Notes: a model not told the origin generated them from the letters alone. A stretch of 64,000 bases of DNA from Sphingomonas sp. IC081 (GCF_006874585.1 NZ_CP029762.1:733422-797421); one strand, 5' to 3'. Numbered from the stretch's first letter, positions 1 to 8,866 are shown. A program made the numbers and translations.

Positions 1-1
1 C

Positions 2-418
2 AAAGGCCGCAAGCGTCATATCCTGACCGACACCTCCGGTTTTCTGATCTCCATCCTCGTGCACACCGCCGATATTCAGGACCGTGATGGCGCCGTCGAC
101 GTGCTCAAAGGCATATGCCAGCGCTTCCCCTGGCTGCGCCATATCTTCGCCGATGGTGGCTACGCCGGAGACAAGCTCAGGAGAGCACTCGCCAAAGTCG
201 GGAATTGGGTAATCGAGATCATCAAGCGTTCCGACAAGGCCGAGGGCTTCGAAGTCCTCCCGCGCCGCTGGGTCGTCGAGCGCACGTTCGCCTGGCTGGG
301 GCGGTGCCGCCGCCTCGCAAAGGACTGGGAGGCGACCATCGCCTCGTCTACCGCCTGGGCCACGATCGCTTCTATCCGCATGCTCATCCGCAGAACCGCA
401 AGATATTGCTACGCTTGA
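2..418 (+). mobile_element. IS5-family (IS427-like) transposase, C-terminal part
   Basis: The frame is open from the window edge, so the N-terminus and left end of the element are missing. The visible protein carries the DDE-transposase core of the IS5 superfamily: GRKRHI near the start, the second Asp region in FADGGYAGDK, and the C-terminal RRWVVERTFAWLGRCRRL block that holds the catalytic Glu (RxxVERTFAW). These are family hallmarks of IS427-group transposases, which act in cis to cut and paste their element. The coding part ends at TGA 416-418, directly against a candidate right terminal inverted repeat. The truncation is probably the window or contig edge rather than biological decay, because the remaining frame is intact. 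Confidence 0.85.
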
Positions 419-438
419 GACACTTTTGAATCGGGCTC
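417..438. repeat. Candidate right terminal inverted repeat of the IS
   Basis: The stretch GAGACACTTTTGAATCGGGC (plus TC) abuts the transposase stop codon. It has the sequence type found at ends of IS427-group elements (GAGCCCGATTCAAAAGTG on the other strand). The matching left end lies outside the window, so this is inference from position and resemblance. Confidence 0.5.
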
Positions 439-441
439 TAA

Positions 442-487
442 GAGGCTGTTTGAAAAATGCGCGAAAAGCGAATTTTCAAACGGGCTC
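442..487. repeat. Imperfect hairpin beside the IS end
   Basis: Arms 442-456 and 473-487 are complementary at 13 of 15 positions around a 16-nt loop rich in GCGAAAAGCG. The inner arm (GTTTGAAAA) recurs at 9846-9855, where another intergenic palindrome lies. It could be a second IS-end remnant, a REP-like repeat or a terminator. The stretch 488-603 holds nothing else recognisable apart from the AT-rich leader of the next gene. Confidence 0.5.
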
Positions 488-603
488 CGCGGTCGATCAA
501 GCGAGAATCTGCTGGCCGGCTAGAGCCGACATATCGCCACGGGCAGTTGATCGCAGAGATGCGCTATGTAATTAGAAACTCAATTTGAATACTGGGGCTA
601 TCT

Positions 604-1224
604 ATGATTTTTCTGCGATCTGAGCATGCGAATATGCGCCCTGTGACCGTTGCGGCTTTGGCGTTCGTCCTCGCTGGCTGCGACCCTTCCATCTATACAG
701 GTCGCTCAAAAGATCCTTCTGATGAATTTAGCTACGAGAGCAGGAGTGATGATTTTACAAAAATCACCACCTCATTCTCAAAAAAATCATTCTGGATTAA
801 TGAGGATGAGCTGCAGTACGTAGATGTAACAATCGAGTGCATCAAAAATAATTCGGATGACAGTCAATCCACGCTATCCATTTACCTTTCGTCTATGGCC
901 GACAATAAAGCGGCAACATCAGACAACAGCCCCTATCTTGACGCTTTGATGTACAAGATCGATAATTCAGATGTTGCAATCTACGACCCTTCAGACATGC
1001 TGGCGACGAAGAATTACAAGATCGATCTGTTCAACATGGTACCAAGGGATGGAAGCCCGATTCCACACAATCTGGGGTTGCGTGTCGTTTATGGTGCCCC
1101 GCCCGCTTCTTTTGACCGGACAGTGCAATTCTATTCGCAATATCCGTCTGTGGACATGGACATCCCTTTGACGGCTGAAGGAAGCGGCAAGGTCATCGCG
1201 GACTGCGTTAAAAAGGTCCAATAG
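604..1224 (+). CDS. Predicted lipoprotein of unknown function, low GC
   Basis: The protein is 206 aa from the first ATG, which has GGGG about six bases upstream. A second Met at residue 11 (ATG 634) starts a typical lipoprotein signal, MRPVTVAALAFVLAGC, with an LAGC lipobox. The mature protein would therefore be lipid-anchored on the outside of the inner membrane or in the outer membrane. The rest is hydrophilic, Ser/Asp/Asn-rich and probably beta-rich, with no family recognised. Base composition is clearly AT-richer than every neighbour (runs such as AAAAAAATC, many AAT/AAA codons). With the adjacent IS, this suggests recent horizontal acquisition. Function unknown. Confidence 0.65.
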   Translation: MIFLRSEHANMRPVTVAALAFVLAGCDPSIYTGRSKDPSDEFSYESRSDDFTKITTSFSKKSFWINEDELQYVDVTIECIKNNSDDSQSTLSIYLSSMADNKAATSDNSPYLDALMYKIDNSDVAIYDPSDMLATKNYKIDLFNMVPRDGSPIPHNLGLRVVYGAPPASFDRTVQFYSQYPSVDMDIPLTAEGSGKVIADCVKKVQ

Positions 1225-1227
1225 CGT

Positions 1228-2043
1228 CTAGGCGGCGTGGACAAAGTTCCGCGCTGCCGCGAGGCAATGCGCAAGTCGTTCCTCCAATGGAACTCCGGCC
1301 AATTCCTGCGAGCGCTGCGGCACTTCCAGGCCGACGATCCGGTCTTGCGGCAGCAAGGCAAGCAATTCGACCAATGGCAGGTCCCCCTCGCCGCACGCCA
1401 GGCGTTCGCAGATGGCCTCCTCCATGTAGTCGGCCAGAACCCGCTGGGCAGGAACGTCGCAAAGCTGGATATAGCCGATCACATCGGGATCAAGGGCTGC
1501 GAGATCCGCAGTACGCCCGCCCGTCCGGCAGAAATGCATTGTGTCAAACACCACCCGGCAATCCTGGCGGCCCACATGGGCGATCGCGCGTTGTGCTGTT
1601 TCCAGATTGCAGATCGGAAAGATCGGCACGAATTCGATCAGCGTCTCGATGCCAAAAACCGCTCGCCAGTTCGCACAGCGTCGCCAGATGATCGAAGCTA
1701 CGGGGCAAATCGGGATCAAGGCTGACGACATTGATGCGGGGAATGCCGAGCCCCTCCATGATCACCAGATCGCCCGCATAAAGATCGCGCACATCGTGTT
1801 CCGGCACAATCGCAACCCCTTCACCGGACGCAATCGTTACGCCCGTTTCCGCCATCGCCGCACGCAGATCCCGGCGTAGCACGATGTCATCGCGCAGCGA
1901 GAAACGCTGATAACCCGCAAGGCTGGCACGCGCAGGCTGAAGTGGCGTACTGATGTGCCGGAAGCCCAGCCGAGAGCCAGCCGCACGGCCTCGACCGGCG
2001 GCAAACCAAAGGTGCTCGCGAATTCCAGGCTGATCGGCCTCAT
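1228..2043 (-). pseudogene. Sugar-phosphate isomerase/epimerase (TIM barrel), two frameshifts
   Basis: Three consecutive minus-strand frames together spell one xylose-isomerase-like/AP-endonuclease-2 type TIM-barrel protein. Frame one runs from ATG 2043 (MRPISLEFASTFGLPPVEAV). The second frame supplies GFRHISTPLQPARASLAG through DLPRSFDHLATLCELA. The third supplies FGIETLIEFVPIFPICN, VVFDTMHFCRTGG and IGYIQLCDVP to the stop at 1228. The reading shifts near 1960-1972 and again near 1672-1685. Family members isomerise or epimerise sugar phosphates or related polyols using His/Glu/Asp metal ligands; ETLIEFVP and DTMHFC match the usual metal-site strands. It is divergent from the Gfo/Idh gene, a common partner. 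Either a recent pseudogene or two indel sequencing errors. Confidence 0.75.
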
Positions 2044-2181
2044 TCTCACTCTCGCGGTCGGCAAAAGAACGGGCATGCTATCCTGTTTCGTCGGGAGCTA
2101 CTCCGGCATCACCGAAAATCGCTTGGGCGGATATTACCCAGCCAGCTCGACAGTCCGCATAGGTTCAAGGAAGACGCTGGC

Positions 2182-3225
2182 ATGGGCAAGATCGCAGCGA
2201 TGGTCGTGGGAACCGGTTTCGGCGTCCGTGTTCACATACCCGCGCTGCGTGCCGCCGGCTTCAATGTCTTGGCGCTTGTGGGCCGCGATACGGAGCGCCT
2301 ACAACGCAAGGCTTCGGAAAATGCGGTTCCGGCCTGCTTCACCGACCTCGACGAAGCAATCTCCGCCACGGGAGCCCGGCTCGTCACCATCGCGACGACG
2401 CCCGATACCCATGCCGCGCTCGCGCACCGCGCCATCGCGCGGGGATGCCATGTGCTGTGCGAAAAGCCCTTTGCTTTCGATGCCGTGGAAGGCGCCGCGC
2501 TGCTCAAGGCCGCCGAGGATGCGCGGATCGTACACATGGTCTCGCATGAGTTTCGCTGGCTTCCGGAACGCGCCCTGTTCGGGCAGGCTATCCGTGAGGG
2601 CCTGATCGGCGAGCCGCGTTTCCTCGCGATGGATCAGTTCATCCCCTTCTGCGCCGACCCGGCCGCCCGCTTGCCGCGTTGGTGGTTCGACAGGCAGGCA
2701 GGCGGCGGCTGGCTCGGCGCAAGCGGCTCGCACCTGATCGACCAGATCCGCGCCTGGCTGGGCGATTTCGAGTCGCTGAGCGCCAATCTGCTCACCATAT
2801 CGGACCGGACCGATGTGGCCGAAGACACCTATTCCATGCGCTTCCTCACCAAAGGCGGGGTCGAAGGCACGATGCAGCAGAGCGCCGGGGCATGGGGGCA
2901 AGGCGCTGGTCTGTGCCGATGCGCGGGATCGAAAGGGACCGTCTGGATCGAGGCGGGCAAGGTTTTCGTAGCGAACCGTTCGGGAACCGGCCAACTGGAC
3001 GTACCGCCAGAGCTTGCCCTGCCCTTGGCGGCAGACGCCCGGACGTCCTTCGAACTGGAGCCTTTCACCCGTCTCGCCAAGGCATTGAAAGCGGCGATAG
3101 AAACCAAAGCGCAGCCCGGCGCGATCACGCCGCCCACGTTCCATGACGGCCTCGCCTGCATGATAGTGATGGATGCCATGCGCGCCTCCGCCGCCGAACG
3201 CGGGGCGCTTCAAATATTAGCGTAA
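2182..3225 (+). CDS. Gfo/Idh/MocA family NAD(P)-dependent oxidoreductase
   Basis: A 347-aa protein with an N-terminal Rossmann fold (VVGTGFGVRVHIPAL, a GxGxxG-like loop near residues 10-17). The family signature CEKPF lies near residue 94 and supplies the nicotinamide-site Lys. The C-terminal alpha/beta dimerisation and substrate domain includes FMAMDQF/RWWFDRQAGGGWLGASGSHLIDQIRAWLGD. The conserved G..H..D of that segment (SGSHLIDQ) is present. These enzymes oxidise or reduce sugars, inositols or other polyols. GGAAG at about 2168 precedes ATG 2182. The broken isomerase runs divergently upstream, and the pair would make sense in polyol or sugar-acid conversion. The substrate cannot be read from sequence. 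Confidence 0.85.
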   Translation: MGKIAAMVVGTGFGVRVHIPALRAAGFNVLALVGRDTERLQRKASENAVPACFTDLDEAISATGARLVTIATTPDTHAALAHRAIARGCHVLCEKPFAFDAVEGAALLKAAEDARIVHMVSHEFRWLPERALFGQAIREGLIGEPRFLAMDQFIPFCADPAARLPRWWFDRQAGGGWLGASGSHLIDQIRAWLGDFESLSANLLTISDRTDVAEDTYSMRFLTKGGVEGTMQQSAGAWGQGAGLCRCAGSKGTVWIEAGKVFVANRSGTGQLDVPPELALPLAADARTSFELEPFTRLAKALKAAIETKAQPGAITPPTFHDGLACMIVMDAMRASAAERGALQILA

Positions 3226-3231
3226 CGCCGA

Positions 3232-4122
3232 TCAGGCCCGCGTCGTATCGCCCGGCGCCCAGAGCGGTGCGCCGCGCGTATCGCGCAGGGATGCGACGAC
3301 CTTTCCGTCCCGATCGGTCACGCCATATTCCGCCGCGAGTTCGGCATTGATGAAAGTTCCGCCAGAGCGCGCAGCGACCGCCGGATCCATCGCCAGCGCC
3401 GCGATCACCCGCCCCGGAAACTCCGGCGAGGACCCTGCGGTGCTGCCAAGTTGCGCTGCCATACCCGGCACGAACTTGAGGTTCTCGGTCGCCCGCTCGG
3501 TGAACGTGAAACCCTGCCACAACGACAGCGCCGTCACGCCGGTTCCGCGCAGGTCGTGGCCCATGTCGCGCATCATCCGGTCGGTCGCCGCCTTGGTGGT
3601 GCCGAACACGACATCATAGGTATAAGTCACGCCAACATAACCCGACAGGGCCGCGATCAGACCCGATCCTTGTGGCACCATGATCCTTGCGGCATGCCAG
3701 GCCGCGACATAGGCCGCGCGCATACCGGTATCCCATATCTGCCATTCGTCCAGCGGCTTTTCCCAGAACCCCTCACGCCCGGTCATCGTCTCGGGAATGG
3801 CCATCGCGTTGTTGACGAGGATGTCGAGCCGCCCCTCGTCCCGGCGCACCTGCTGGAACAGCGCGTCTATCCGCGCATCGTCCATCAGGTCGAGCGGCAC
3901 CGCAACGCCCTTGCCGCCACGCGCTTCGACTTCCTCGACGGTCTGTGCCAGGGTCCCCGGCAAGACGCTCTGCCCCTCGGCAACCGTGCGGCCGGTGATA
4001 TAGACCGTCGCCCCATGGTCCGCGAGCGCACAGGCGATGCCCTTGCCGATCCCGCGACTGGCTCCGGTAACGACCGCGACCCGGCCCGCCAATCCATCCG
4101 AAATGCGCGCCATGCCGCTCAC
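3232..4122 (-). CDS. SDR family oxidoreductase, copy 1, FxxxK variant
   Basis: A 296-aa classical short-chain dehydrogenase with the TGASRGIG cofactor loop (residues 19-26) and NNA (104-106). It resembles the DHRS1-like group, including the VFGTTKAATDRM segment. The catalytic Ser is S160, but the position 13 residues later that normally holds Tyr is F173, with the Lys four further on (K177). The usual YxxxK therefore reads FGTTK. The GTG start at 4122 overlaps the TGA of the upstream NTF2-like gene; ATG 4113 is an alternative. It is the last gene of a four-gene operon and is paralogous to 4670-5560. The substrate is unknown, and whether it is a competent dehydrogenase without the Tyr is open. 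Confidence 0.85.
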   Translation of the reverse strand: MSGMARISDGLAGRVAVVTGASRGIGKGIACALADHGATVYITGRTVAEGQSVLPGTLAQTVEEVEARGGKGVAVPLDLMDDARIDALFQQVRRDEGRLDILVNNAMAIPETMTGREGFWEKPLDEWQIWDTGMRAAYVAAWHAARIMVPQGSGLIAALSGYVGVTYTYDVVFGTTKAATDRMMRDMGHDLRGTGVTALSLWQGFTFTERATENLKFVPGMAAQLGSTAGSSPEFPGRVIAALAMDPAVAARSGGTFINAELAAEYGVTDRDGKVVASLRDTRGAPLWAPGDTTRA

Positions 4123-4673
4123 CCCTTCGCCGGATTGGCAGGGGCACGCCGATTTGTAAGTGGCCGCTGATACGAGGGGTCATCCTTGCTCCGGCACGAC
4201 ACGCCGTTGAGCGCAAGATCGGGCACATCGGCAAAAGGTACCGGCATTGGCGGCGGCAGGCAGCCCCATTCGATCACATTGGTGCGCAGCGCGATCTTCC
4301 ATTCGCCGCCGCGCCGTTCGAACCGGTCGACATACCGCCCGCCGGCGATCCACAGGCTCTCGTCGCGGTTGCGGCCGACAAACTGGTAGTACGTCTCGCT
4401 ATGGGCAGTGTCACCATCCAGATCGATGCTGCTCTGGAGCAAGGCGTGGTGGGTGAGGAGCTGTCCCGCTTCGTGCATCGGCGCAGCCCAGTCCCAACAG
4501 TCGGCGGCACTGCCCACAAAAGGCCCCGCCGCCATTTCCGCATCGCCCCAGAAGGCAGAAAGGTAGATGGCCCGGTCGAACCGATCCATCCCGCGCGAAA
4601 AGCGGGCGAGGCATTCTAGGATATCCTGCTTGTCGAGCAAGGCATCGATCCGAGCGTCACGATCCGCCGTCAT
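4119..4673 (-). CDS. NTF2-like (SnoaL_4 type) protein, copy 1
   Basis: A 184-aa small alpha+beta-cone protein. DKQDILECLARFSRGMDRFD at residues 13-32 and SETYYQFVGR plus GGRYVDRFERRGGEWKIALR in the second half are typical of the SnoaL-like/ring-hydroxylating-dioxygenase-beta-like NTF2 fold. Such proteins act as isomerases, dehydratases or cyclases, or as non-catalytic small subunits, in aromatic, steroid and polyketide pathways. Its ATG overlaps the stop of the preceding SDR (4670-4673) and its stop overlaps the next SDR start, indicating translational coupling. It is homologous to the protein at 5557-6087, so the operon is a duplicated NTF2+SDR unit. The reaction is unknown. Confidence 0.8.
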   Translation of the reverse strand: MTADRDARIDALLDKQDILECLARFSRGMDRFDRAIYLSAFWGDAEMAAGPFVGSAADCWDWAAPMHEAGQLLTHHALLQSSIDLDGDTAHSETYYQFVGRNRDESLWIAGGRYVDRFERRGGEWKIALRTNVIEWGCLPPPMPVPFADVPDLALNGVSCRSKDDPSYQRPLTNRRAPANPAKG

Positions 4674-5560
4674 GCCTCCACTCCTTGCGCGATCGGCTGC
4701 CAGAGCGGCGATCCGCGCAAGGCCCGCGCGGAGGCTATCACTTGTCCGTCAATATCGGTCAGCCCATAATCCTGCGCCAGTTCCGCCGTGATGAACTCCC
4801 CGCCGGAACGCTTCATTACCTCGGGATCGGCGGCCAACGCAGCCACCACACGGCCGGGATGCTCGTCGCTGCTTCCCTGCATCTGGGTGATCGACGTCGT
4901 CATCCGCTCACCCATCCTTGCCAGATTGTCCCTGGCTTTCTCGGTCAGCGTAAGTCCTTGCCAGAGCGTGAGCGAGGCGACGCCATGCGGCTCGAGCTCC
5001 ACCGCCATGTCCCGCGCCATCCGGCCTACCGCCGTCTTCGACGTCCCGAAAATTACCCCATACGTGTACGTGACGGCGGCAAAGCCCGAGATCGCCACGA
5101 TCAACCCGGATTTTTGCGGCACCATCAGCCGCGCCGCATGCCAGGCGGCAACATAGTTGGACCTGACGCCGACATCCCACATTTCCAGATTGGCCAGCGG
5201 CTTTTCCCAGAAACCCTTAGGTTCGAGCAGGTCGTCGGACAGCGAGAAGGCGTTGTTGACAAGAATGTCGAGTTGCCCTGCCTCGGCAGCGATCCGCTCG
5301 AACAGAGCCGCGACAGCTAGGTCATCGCCATGATCGCAGGCGACCGCAATACCGCGTCCACCGCTCGCCGCCCCGCGCACGTCGCATTCGGCAGCGGTCC
5401 CACCAACGGTGCCGGGAAGATAATAATCCCCCTCGTTGACCGTGCGCCCGGTGACGTAGACCCTCGCCCCCTGCTCGGCCAGCACCAGTGCGATCCCCTT
5501 GCCGATGCCCCGGCTCGCGCCGGTGACCAGCGCAACCTTGCCTGCCAGCGGCGCGCTCAT
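4670..5560 (-). CDS. SDR family oxidoreductase, copy 2, FxxxK variant
   Basis: A 296-aa classical SDR from ATG 5560, with TGASRGIG (14-21), NNAF (102-105) and catalytic-region residues S158 and K175. As in its paralog at 3232-4122, the Tyr position is Phe (F171, reading FGTSK). The open frame extends upstream to 5977, but the N-terminal Rossmann motif begins right after ATG 5560, which overlaps the stop of the preceding NTF2-like gene by four bases (ATGA). That junction fixes the start. The same two residue changes in both copies argue that the Phe is an inherited feature and not an error. The partner substrate is probably the product of the adjacent NTF2-like proteins; this is inference from gene order. 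Confidence 0.85.
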   Translation of the reverse strand: MSAPLAGKVALVTGASRGIGKGIALVLAEQGARVYVTGRTVNEGDYYLPGTVGGTAAECDVRGAASGGRGIAVACDHGDDLAVAALFERIAAEAGQLDILVNNAFSLSDDLLEPKGFWEKPLANLEMWDVGVRSNYVAAWHAARLMVPQKSGLIVAISGFAAVTYTYGVIFGTSKTAVGRMARDMAVELEPHGVASLTLWQGLTLTEKARDNLARMGERMTTSITQMQGSSDEHPGRVVAALAADPEVMKRSGGEFITAELAQDYGLTDIDGQVIASARALRGSPLWQPIAQGVEA

Positions 5561-6087
5561 CCGACGTCTCCCGCGAACCAGCGCTCGCTGTAATCGCCAT
5601 TGGCCCGGCCGGTGAAATGCCCTGCACCGAAGGGATAACCCATAACTCCCTGCGACCAGTCCGCCGCTGCGCCCCAATCCTGCTCCCAATCGTAGAGCAT
5701 CACCCGATCGGCAATGCGCCATTCCCCGCTGCGCTTTTCGAAGCGATCGAGATAGCGTCCGCCGATGCAGGTATCGCGGTCTCCCTTTCCCATATCGATG
5801 CGGTGATAAGAGAATACGTGGGTCTCGGCCTGCGCCACCTCGCCGGCGAGTTCGATGACCGACTGCCCGATCAGATGCTGGGTATCCTTGATCGCATCGG
5901 CGCCCGGCACCACCCAGGCCAGATAAGCCTCGAAATTGCCGCTGTGCACGCCGTAGTCGAAACGCGCTTCCGGCCACCAGCAGGTCCGGATAACGTCAGC
6001 ACTGCGCCGATCCTCTCCGCGGGCGAGACGGGCGATGCAATCGCGGATCATCTCGCGGTCAATCATCCGTTGGACCAAGGCTTCCAT
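5557..6087 (-). CDS. NTF2-like (SnoaL_4 type) protein, copy 2
   Basis: A 176-aa protein from ATG 6087, which is preceded by a strong GGGAGAGGA ribosome-binding site. The frame is open to 6288, but the conserved start MEALVQRMIDREMIRDCIARLARGEDR fits this family. ETHVFSYHRID and GGRYLDRFEKRSGEWRIADRVMLYDW are the matching second-half motifs. It is the first gene of the NTF2-SDR-NTF2-SDR operon and faces the AraC gene across about 300 bp (6088-6385). That spacer holds the divergent promoters; no clear operator is visible there. A role as dehydratase/isomerase partner of the SDR is likely but unproven. Confidence 0.8.
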   Translation of the reverse strand: MEALVQRMIDREMIRDCIARLARGEDRRSADVIRTCWWPEARFDYGVHSGNFEAYLAWVVPGADAIKDTQHLIGQSVIELAGEVAQAETHVFSYHRIDMGKGDRDTCIGGRYLDRFEKRSGEWRIADRVMLYDWEQDWGAAADWSQGVMGYPFGAGHFTGRANGDYSERWFAGDVG

Positions 6088-6385
6088 CTGTCCTCTCCCG
6101 AAGCCCTCCTTGCCGGAGTGGCCAGAACGTCGTCGAGCGCAGATCCATGGAGGCCGCCCGATTCCCGCCCATTCATGGAGCATGTGGTCATGGCCCCGCT
6201 TGTTGAATCCGGACAATCCGCCCTGCCCGCCAGCCACGACCCGCACCCTGGCCGGAAAACGCACAGGCGACGCGCTCCGTGCAGACATAACGACAAGAAG
6301 GGGGCAAGCTCCCGGTTCGTCGTCTCGGTCGGCTCCATGATGAGAGCAAGAAGCAGACCGGATCGGCGGGCCGCGCGAGGTGGAG

Positions 6386-7528
6386 ATGCAAGACTATCGC
6401 AACACGCACAGGGGCGCCAATCACCGCAGTGCATGCCTGCAAGGCGACGACTTCATACGGGCCCGGCTCCTGCGCCATTTCCCCGAATTGGTCGCCAGCC
6501 TTGGCGGCAAGTCCGCCGAAATCCTTGAAACGGCCGGGATCGAACCATTTGGCTGCGAGGAGGAAAACGCAGTCACCTGTGCCCAGTGGATCCTCGCCAT
6601 GGAAACCGCTGCCGCGCGCCTCGGCCTCCCCGATTTTGGCATGCGTCTTGCGCGGCGGCAGGGCGGACAGGGTGCCCACGCCGTCGTTGGCAGGGCGATG
6701 CGCCATTCGCCAACTTTTGGTGCAGCAATCGATCAGGCCGTTCGCCATAGCGGCGCGCATTCGCGCGCCAGCCGGATCTGGCGCGGGCAAAGCGCCTCGC
6801 GAGACCATGTCTTTGTCGGCCATGACCTCCTGATTTCCGGCCATTCCCGACGCAGCCAGAGCATCGAGCAACTTCTCCTGTTGGGTCATCTGGGCGCCCA
6901 GGCGCTGACCTCCGGACGCGTTCGGGCGCGCGCGATTCACCTGCGTCACAACGCGATTGCTTCCCCCGGAACCTACCGGCGCAACTTCGGATGCGATGTG
7001 CGCTTTGTCCGGGACGAGGACGGCATCGTCTTTCGTGCCGACGACATGGCCTGCCCGGTGCACGAAGCCGATCGGCACGAACTGACACGGGCCGTGGCAC
7101 ACCTACACAAAAACCACGGCGGATCGCCTCACCCAGCCAGCATGCAAGTCCGCGCGATCATCATGCCACGGCTTTGGATGAACGGCTGCAATACCGAACT
7201 TGTGGCAAGTCTCCTCGGCATGCACCCGCGCACGCTGAACCGCCGCCTTCGCGAGGAAGGTCTGACATTCCAGCGGATCAAGGATGAGGTCAGGGCCGAC
7301 CGCCTGCTCTTCTATCTGGAGCAGACAGATCTCCCGATCTGCGAGATCTCCCAAAAGCTGGGTTTCGCCGAGCAATCTGCGCTGAGTCACTTTTCCAGAC
7401 AGGTCTTTGCCATGAGCCCCACCGATCTACGAACCGCAGCTTCAGGCAGGCCGTCGAACCATGGGAACGTCGCAACAGGTCAAGGGGTTTCGCCCCGCAT
7501 CGACAGTGCCAACTGCAAGAGCGCATGA
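6386..7528 (+). CDS. AraC-family transcriptional regulator
   Basis: A 380-aa regulator of the long AraC type (OruR/ArgR-like). An N-terminal arabinose-binding-like domain of about 200 residues is followed near residues 255-345 by two helix-turn-helix motifs (TELVASLLGMHPRTLNRRLREEGLTF, then ICEISQKLGFAEQSALSHFSRQVFAMSP). ATG 6386 is preceded by GAGG five bases upstream; GTG 6380 in the same frame is less well placed. It faces the NTF2/SDR operon and is its likely regulator. Its 3' end overlaps the convergent MocR gene by 49 bp. The effector is unknown. Confidence 0.85.
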   Translation: MQDYRNTHRGANHRSACLQGDDFIRARLLRHFPELVASLGGKSAEILETAGIEPFGCEEENAVTCAQWILAMETAAARLGLPDFGMRLARRQGGQGAHAVVGRAMRHSPTFGAAIDQAVRHSGAHSRASRIWRGQSASRDHVFVGHDLLISGHSRRSQSIEQLLLLGHLGAQALTSGRVRARAIHLRHNAIASPGTYRRNFGCDVRFVRDEDGIVFRADDMACPVHEADRHELTRAVAHLHKNHGGSPHPASMQVRAIIMPRLWMNGCNTELVASLLGMHPRTLNRRLREEGLTFQRIKDEVRADRLLFYLEQTDLPICEISQKLGFAEQSALSHFSRQVFAMSPTDLRTAASGRPSNHGNVATGQGVSPRIDSANCKSA

Positions 7529-8865
7529 TCGCTCGTCTGCGCGACGTTGATCCTCAGAAACGAGGTCGCGCTCTGGCTCGGGCTGAAGACATTGCCGGGC
7601 GCCAGAACGACGTCTCGGGCCAGACAGCGCCTGGCAAGCAAGGCACTGTCCACCCCATCGGGCAAGCGGCACCACAAAGTGAAGCCCCCCACTGGCTCTC
7701 CCTGCGGCACGATCCCCATCGCCGTGAGGCGAGGCGCCATGGCCTGCCGCGCCCTGGCAAGACGGCGGCGAAGTTCTTCCATGTGGCGTCGAAACCCCCC
7801 GCCGGCGAGAACCCTGCTAATCGCGCTCGTGGCGAGCGGCGGCGGGCCGCCGAAACCTGTCGCCAGTTGCAGGTCGGTCAAGGCATCGATCCACTCCGGC
7901 CGCGCCGCGATGTAGCCGCAGCGCAAGGCGGCCGACAGCGTCTTCGAAAAGCTGCCGATGCGGATCACACCCGAAAGACCATCAAGCGCCGCCATGGTAG
8001 GCACGCCCGGCGCAAAATCCGCAAAGATATCGTCCTCGACGATCACCATGCCATGCGCCGCCGCGATGCCCGGAAGCCGGTGGGCGGTCGTCAGGCTGAG
8101 GCTGCCTCCCGTCGGATTATGAAGGTTCGAATTGGTGATGTAGAGGCGCGGCCGCTGTGCCGCGACAACCGCCTCGAACGCGGCGGGATCAGGCCCGGAG
8201 CGCAGAAACGGCACACTGACGGCCCGCACCTTGTGGGCGGCGATCAGTGCCTGATAATTGAAGTAGCACGGATCGTCGAGCAGCACCGTATCACCGGGAG
8301 CCAAGAGCAGGCGGCAGATCAGGTCGATCGCCTGCGATCCCGACTGGGTCAGCAGGATCCGATCCGGATCGCACTCCAGCCCCTCGGCGGCAAATCGCAA
8401 GGCGATCTGGCGCCTCAGCACGGGGTCACCTGCCGTGGTCCCGTAAAGCGTCAACAGATCGCCATCCCGACTGACCTCGCGCAGCGCCTTCTGCAAGGCG
8501 CGCTGCGGCATCCAGTCAGGCGGCAACCAGCCGCAGCCCGGTTTGTCGCTCGACTGGGAGGAATCGAGCGACTGACGAGACACCCAGAAAGGATCAATCT
8601 CATGCTCTCGCAAAGGCGCATGGGCGGCCGGTCCCTGCGGTGCCCCCGCCAGATGGCTGACAAAAAAGCCCGAGCGGGGGACCGCCGCGATCAGGCCTTC
8701 GGCAACCAGGCGGTCATAGGCCTCCACCACCGTAGCCGGTGAAACGCCGAGATCGGCCGCGCTGCGCCGAACCGAAGGCAGCCGGTCCCCCGCACAGAGC
8801 GACCGCGTCGCAATGCGACTGCGGATGCCCTCGATGACTCGTCCAGTCTGGGTTACCTCAGCCAA
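7480..8865 (-). CDS. MocR-type (GntR HTH + aminotransferase) transcriptional regulator
   Basis: A 461-aa fusion of an N-terminal GntR winged helix (residues 8-70, including LPSVRRSAADLGVSPATVVEAYDRLVAEGL) to a class-I aminotransferase-like domain with the PLP-lysine motif GSFSKTLSAALRCGY. Members such as PdxR, TauR and GabR sense PLP or amino-compound adducts and usually control a neighbouring gene. The start is TTG 8865, chosen because the HTH begins immediately afterwards. It faces a DMT-family exporter, and the spacer carries two copies of TGTATCGCTCT, a plausible operator pair. Regulation of that exporter is inferred. Confidence 0.85.
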   Translation of the reverse strand: MAEVTQTGRVIEGIRSRIATRSLCAGDRLPSVRRSAADLGVSPATVVEAYDRLVAEGLIAAVPRSGFFVSHLAGAPQGPAAHAPLREHEIDPFWVSRQSLDSSQSSDKPGCGWLPPDWMPQRALQKALREVSRDGDLLTLYGTTAGDPVLRRQIALRFAAEGLECDPDRILLTQSGSQAIDLICRLLLAPGDTVLLDDPCYFNYQALIAAHKVRAVSVPFLRSGPDPAAFEAVVAAQRPRLYITNSNLHNPTGGSLSLTTAHRLPGIAAAHGMVIVEDDIFADFAPGVPTMAALDGLSGVIRIGSFSKTLSAALRCGYIAARPEWIDALTDLQLATGFGGPPPLATSAISRVLAGGGFRRHMEELRRRLARARQAMAPRLTAMGIVPQGEPVGGFTLWCRLPDGVDSALLARRCLARDVVLAPGNVFSPSQSATSFLRINVAQTSDHALLQLALSMRGETP

Positions 8866-8866
8866 T

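Noticed and set aside
4670..5977. N-terminally extended SDR of 435 residues
   Set aside because: The first 139 residues are an out-of-frame copy of the NTF2-like gene. The overlap at 5557-5560 fixes the real start at 5560.
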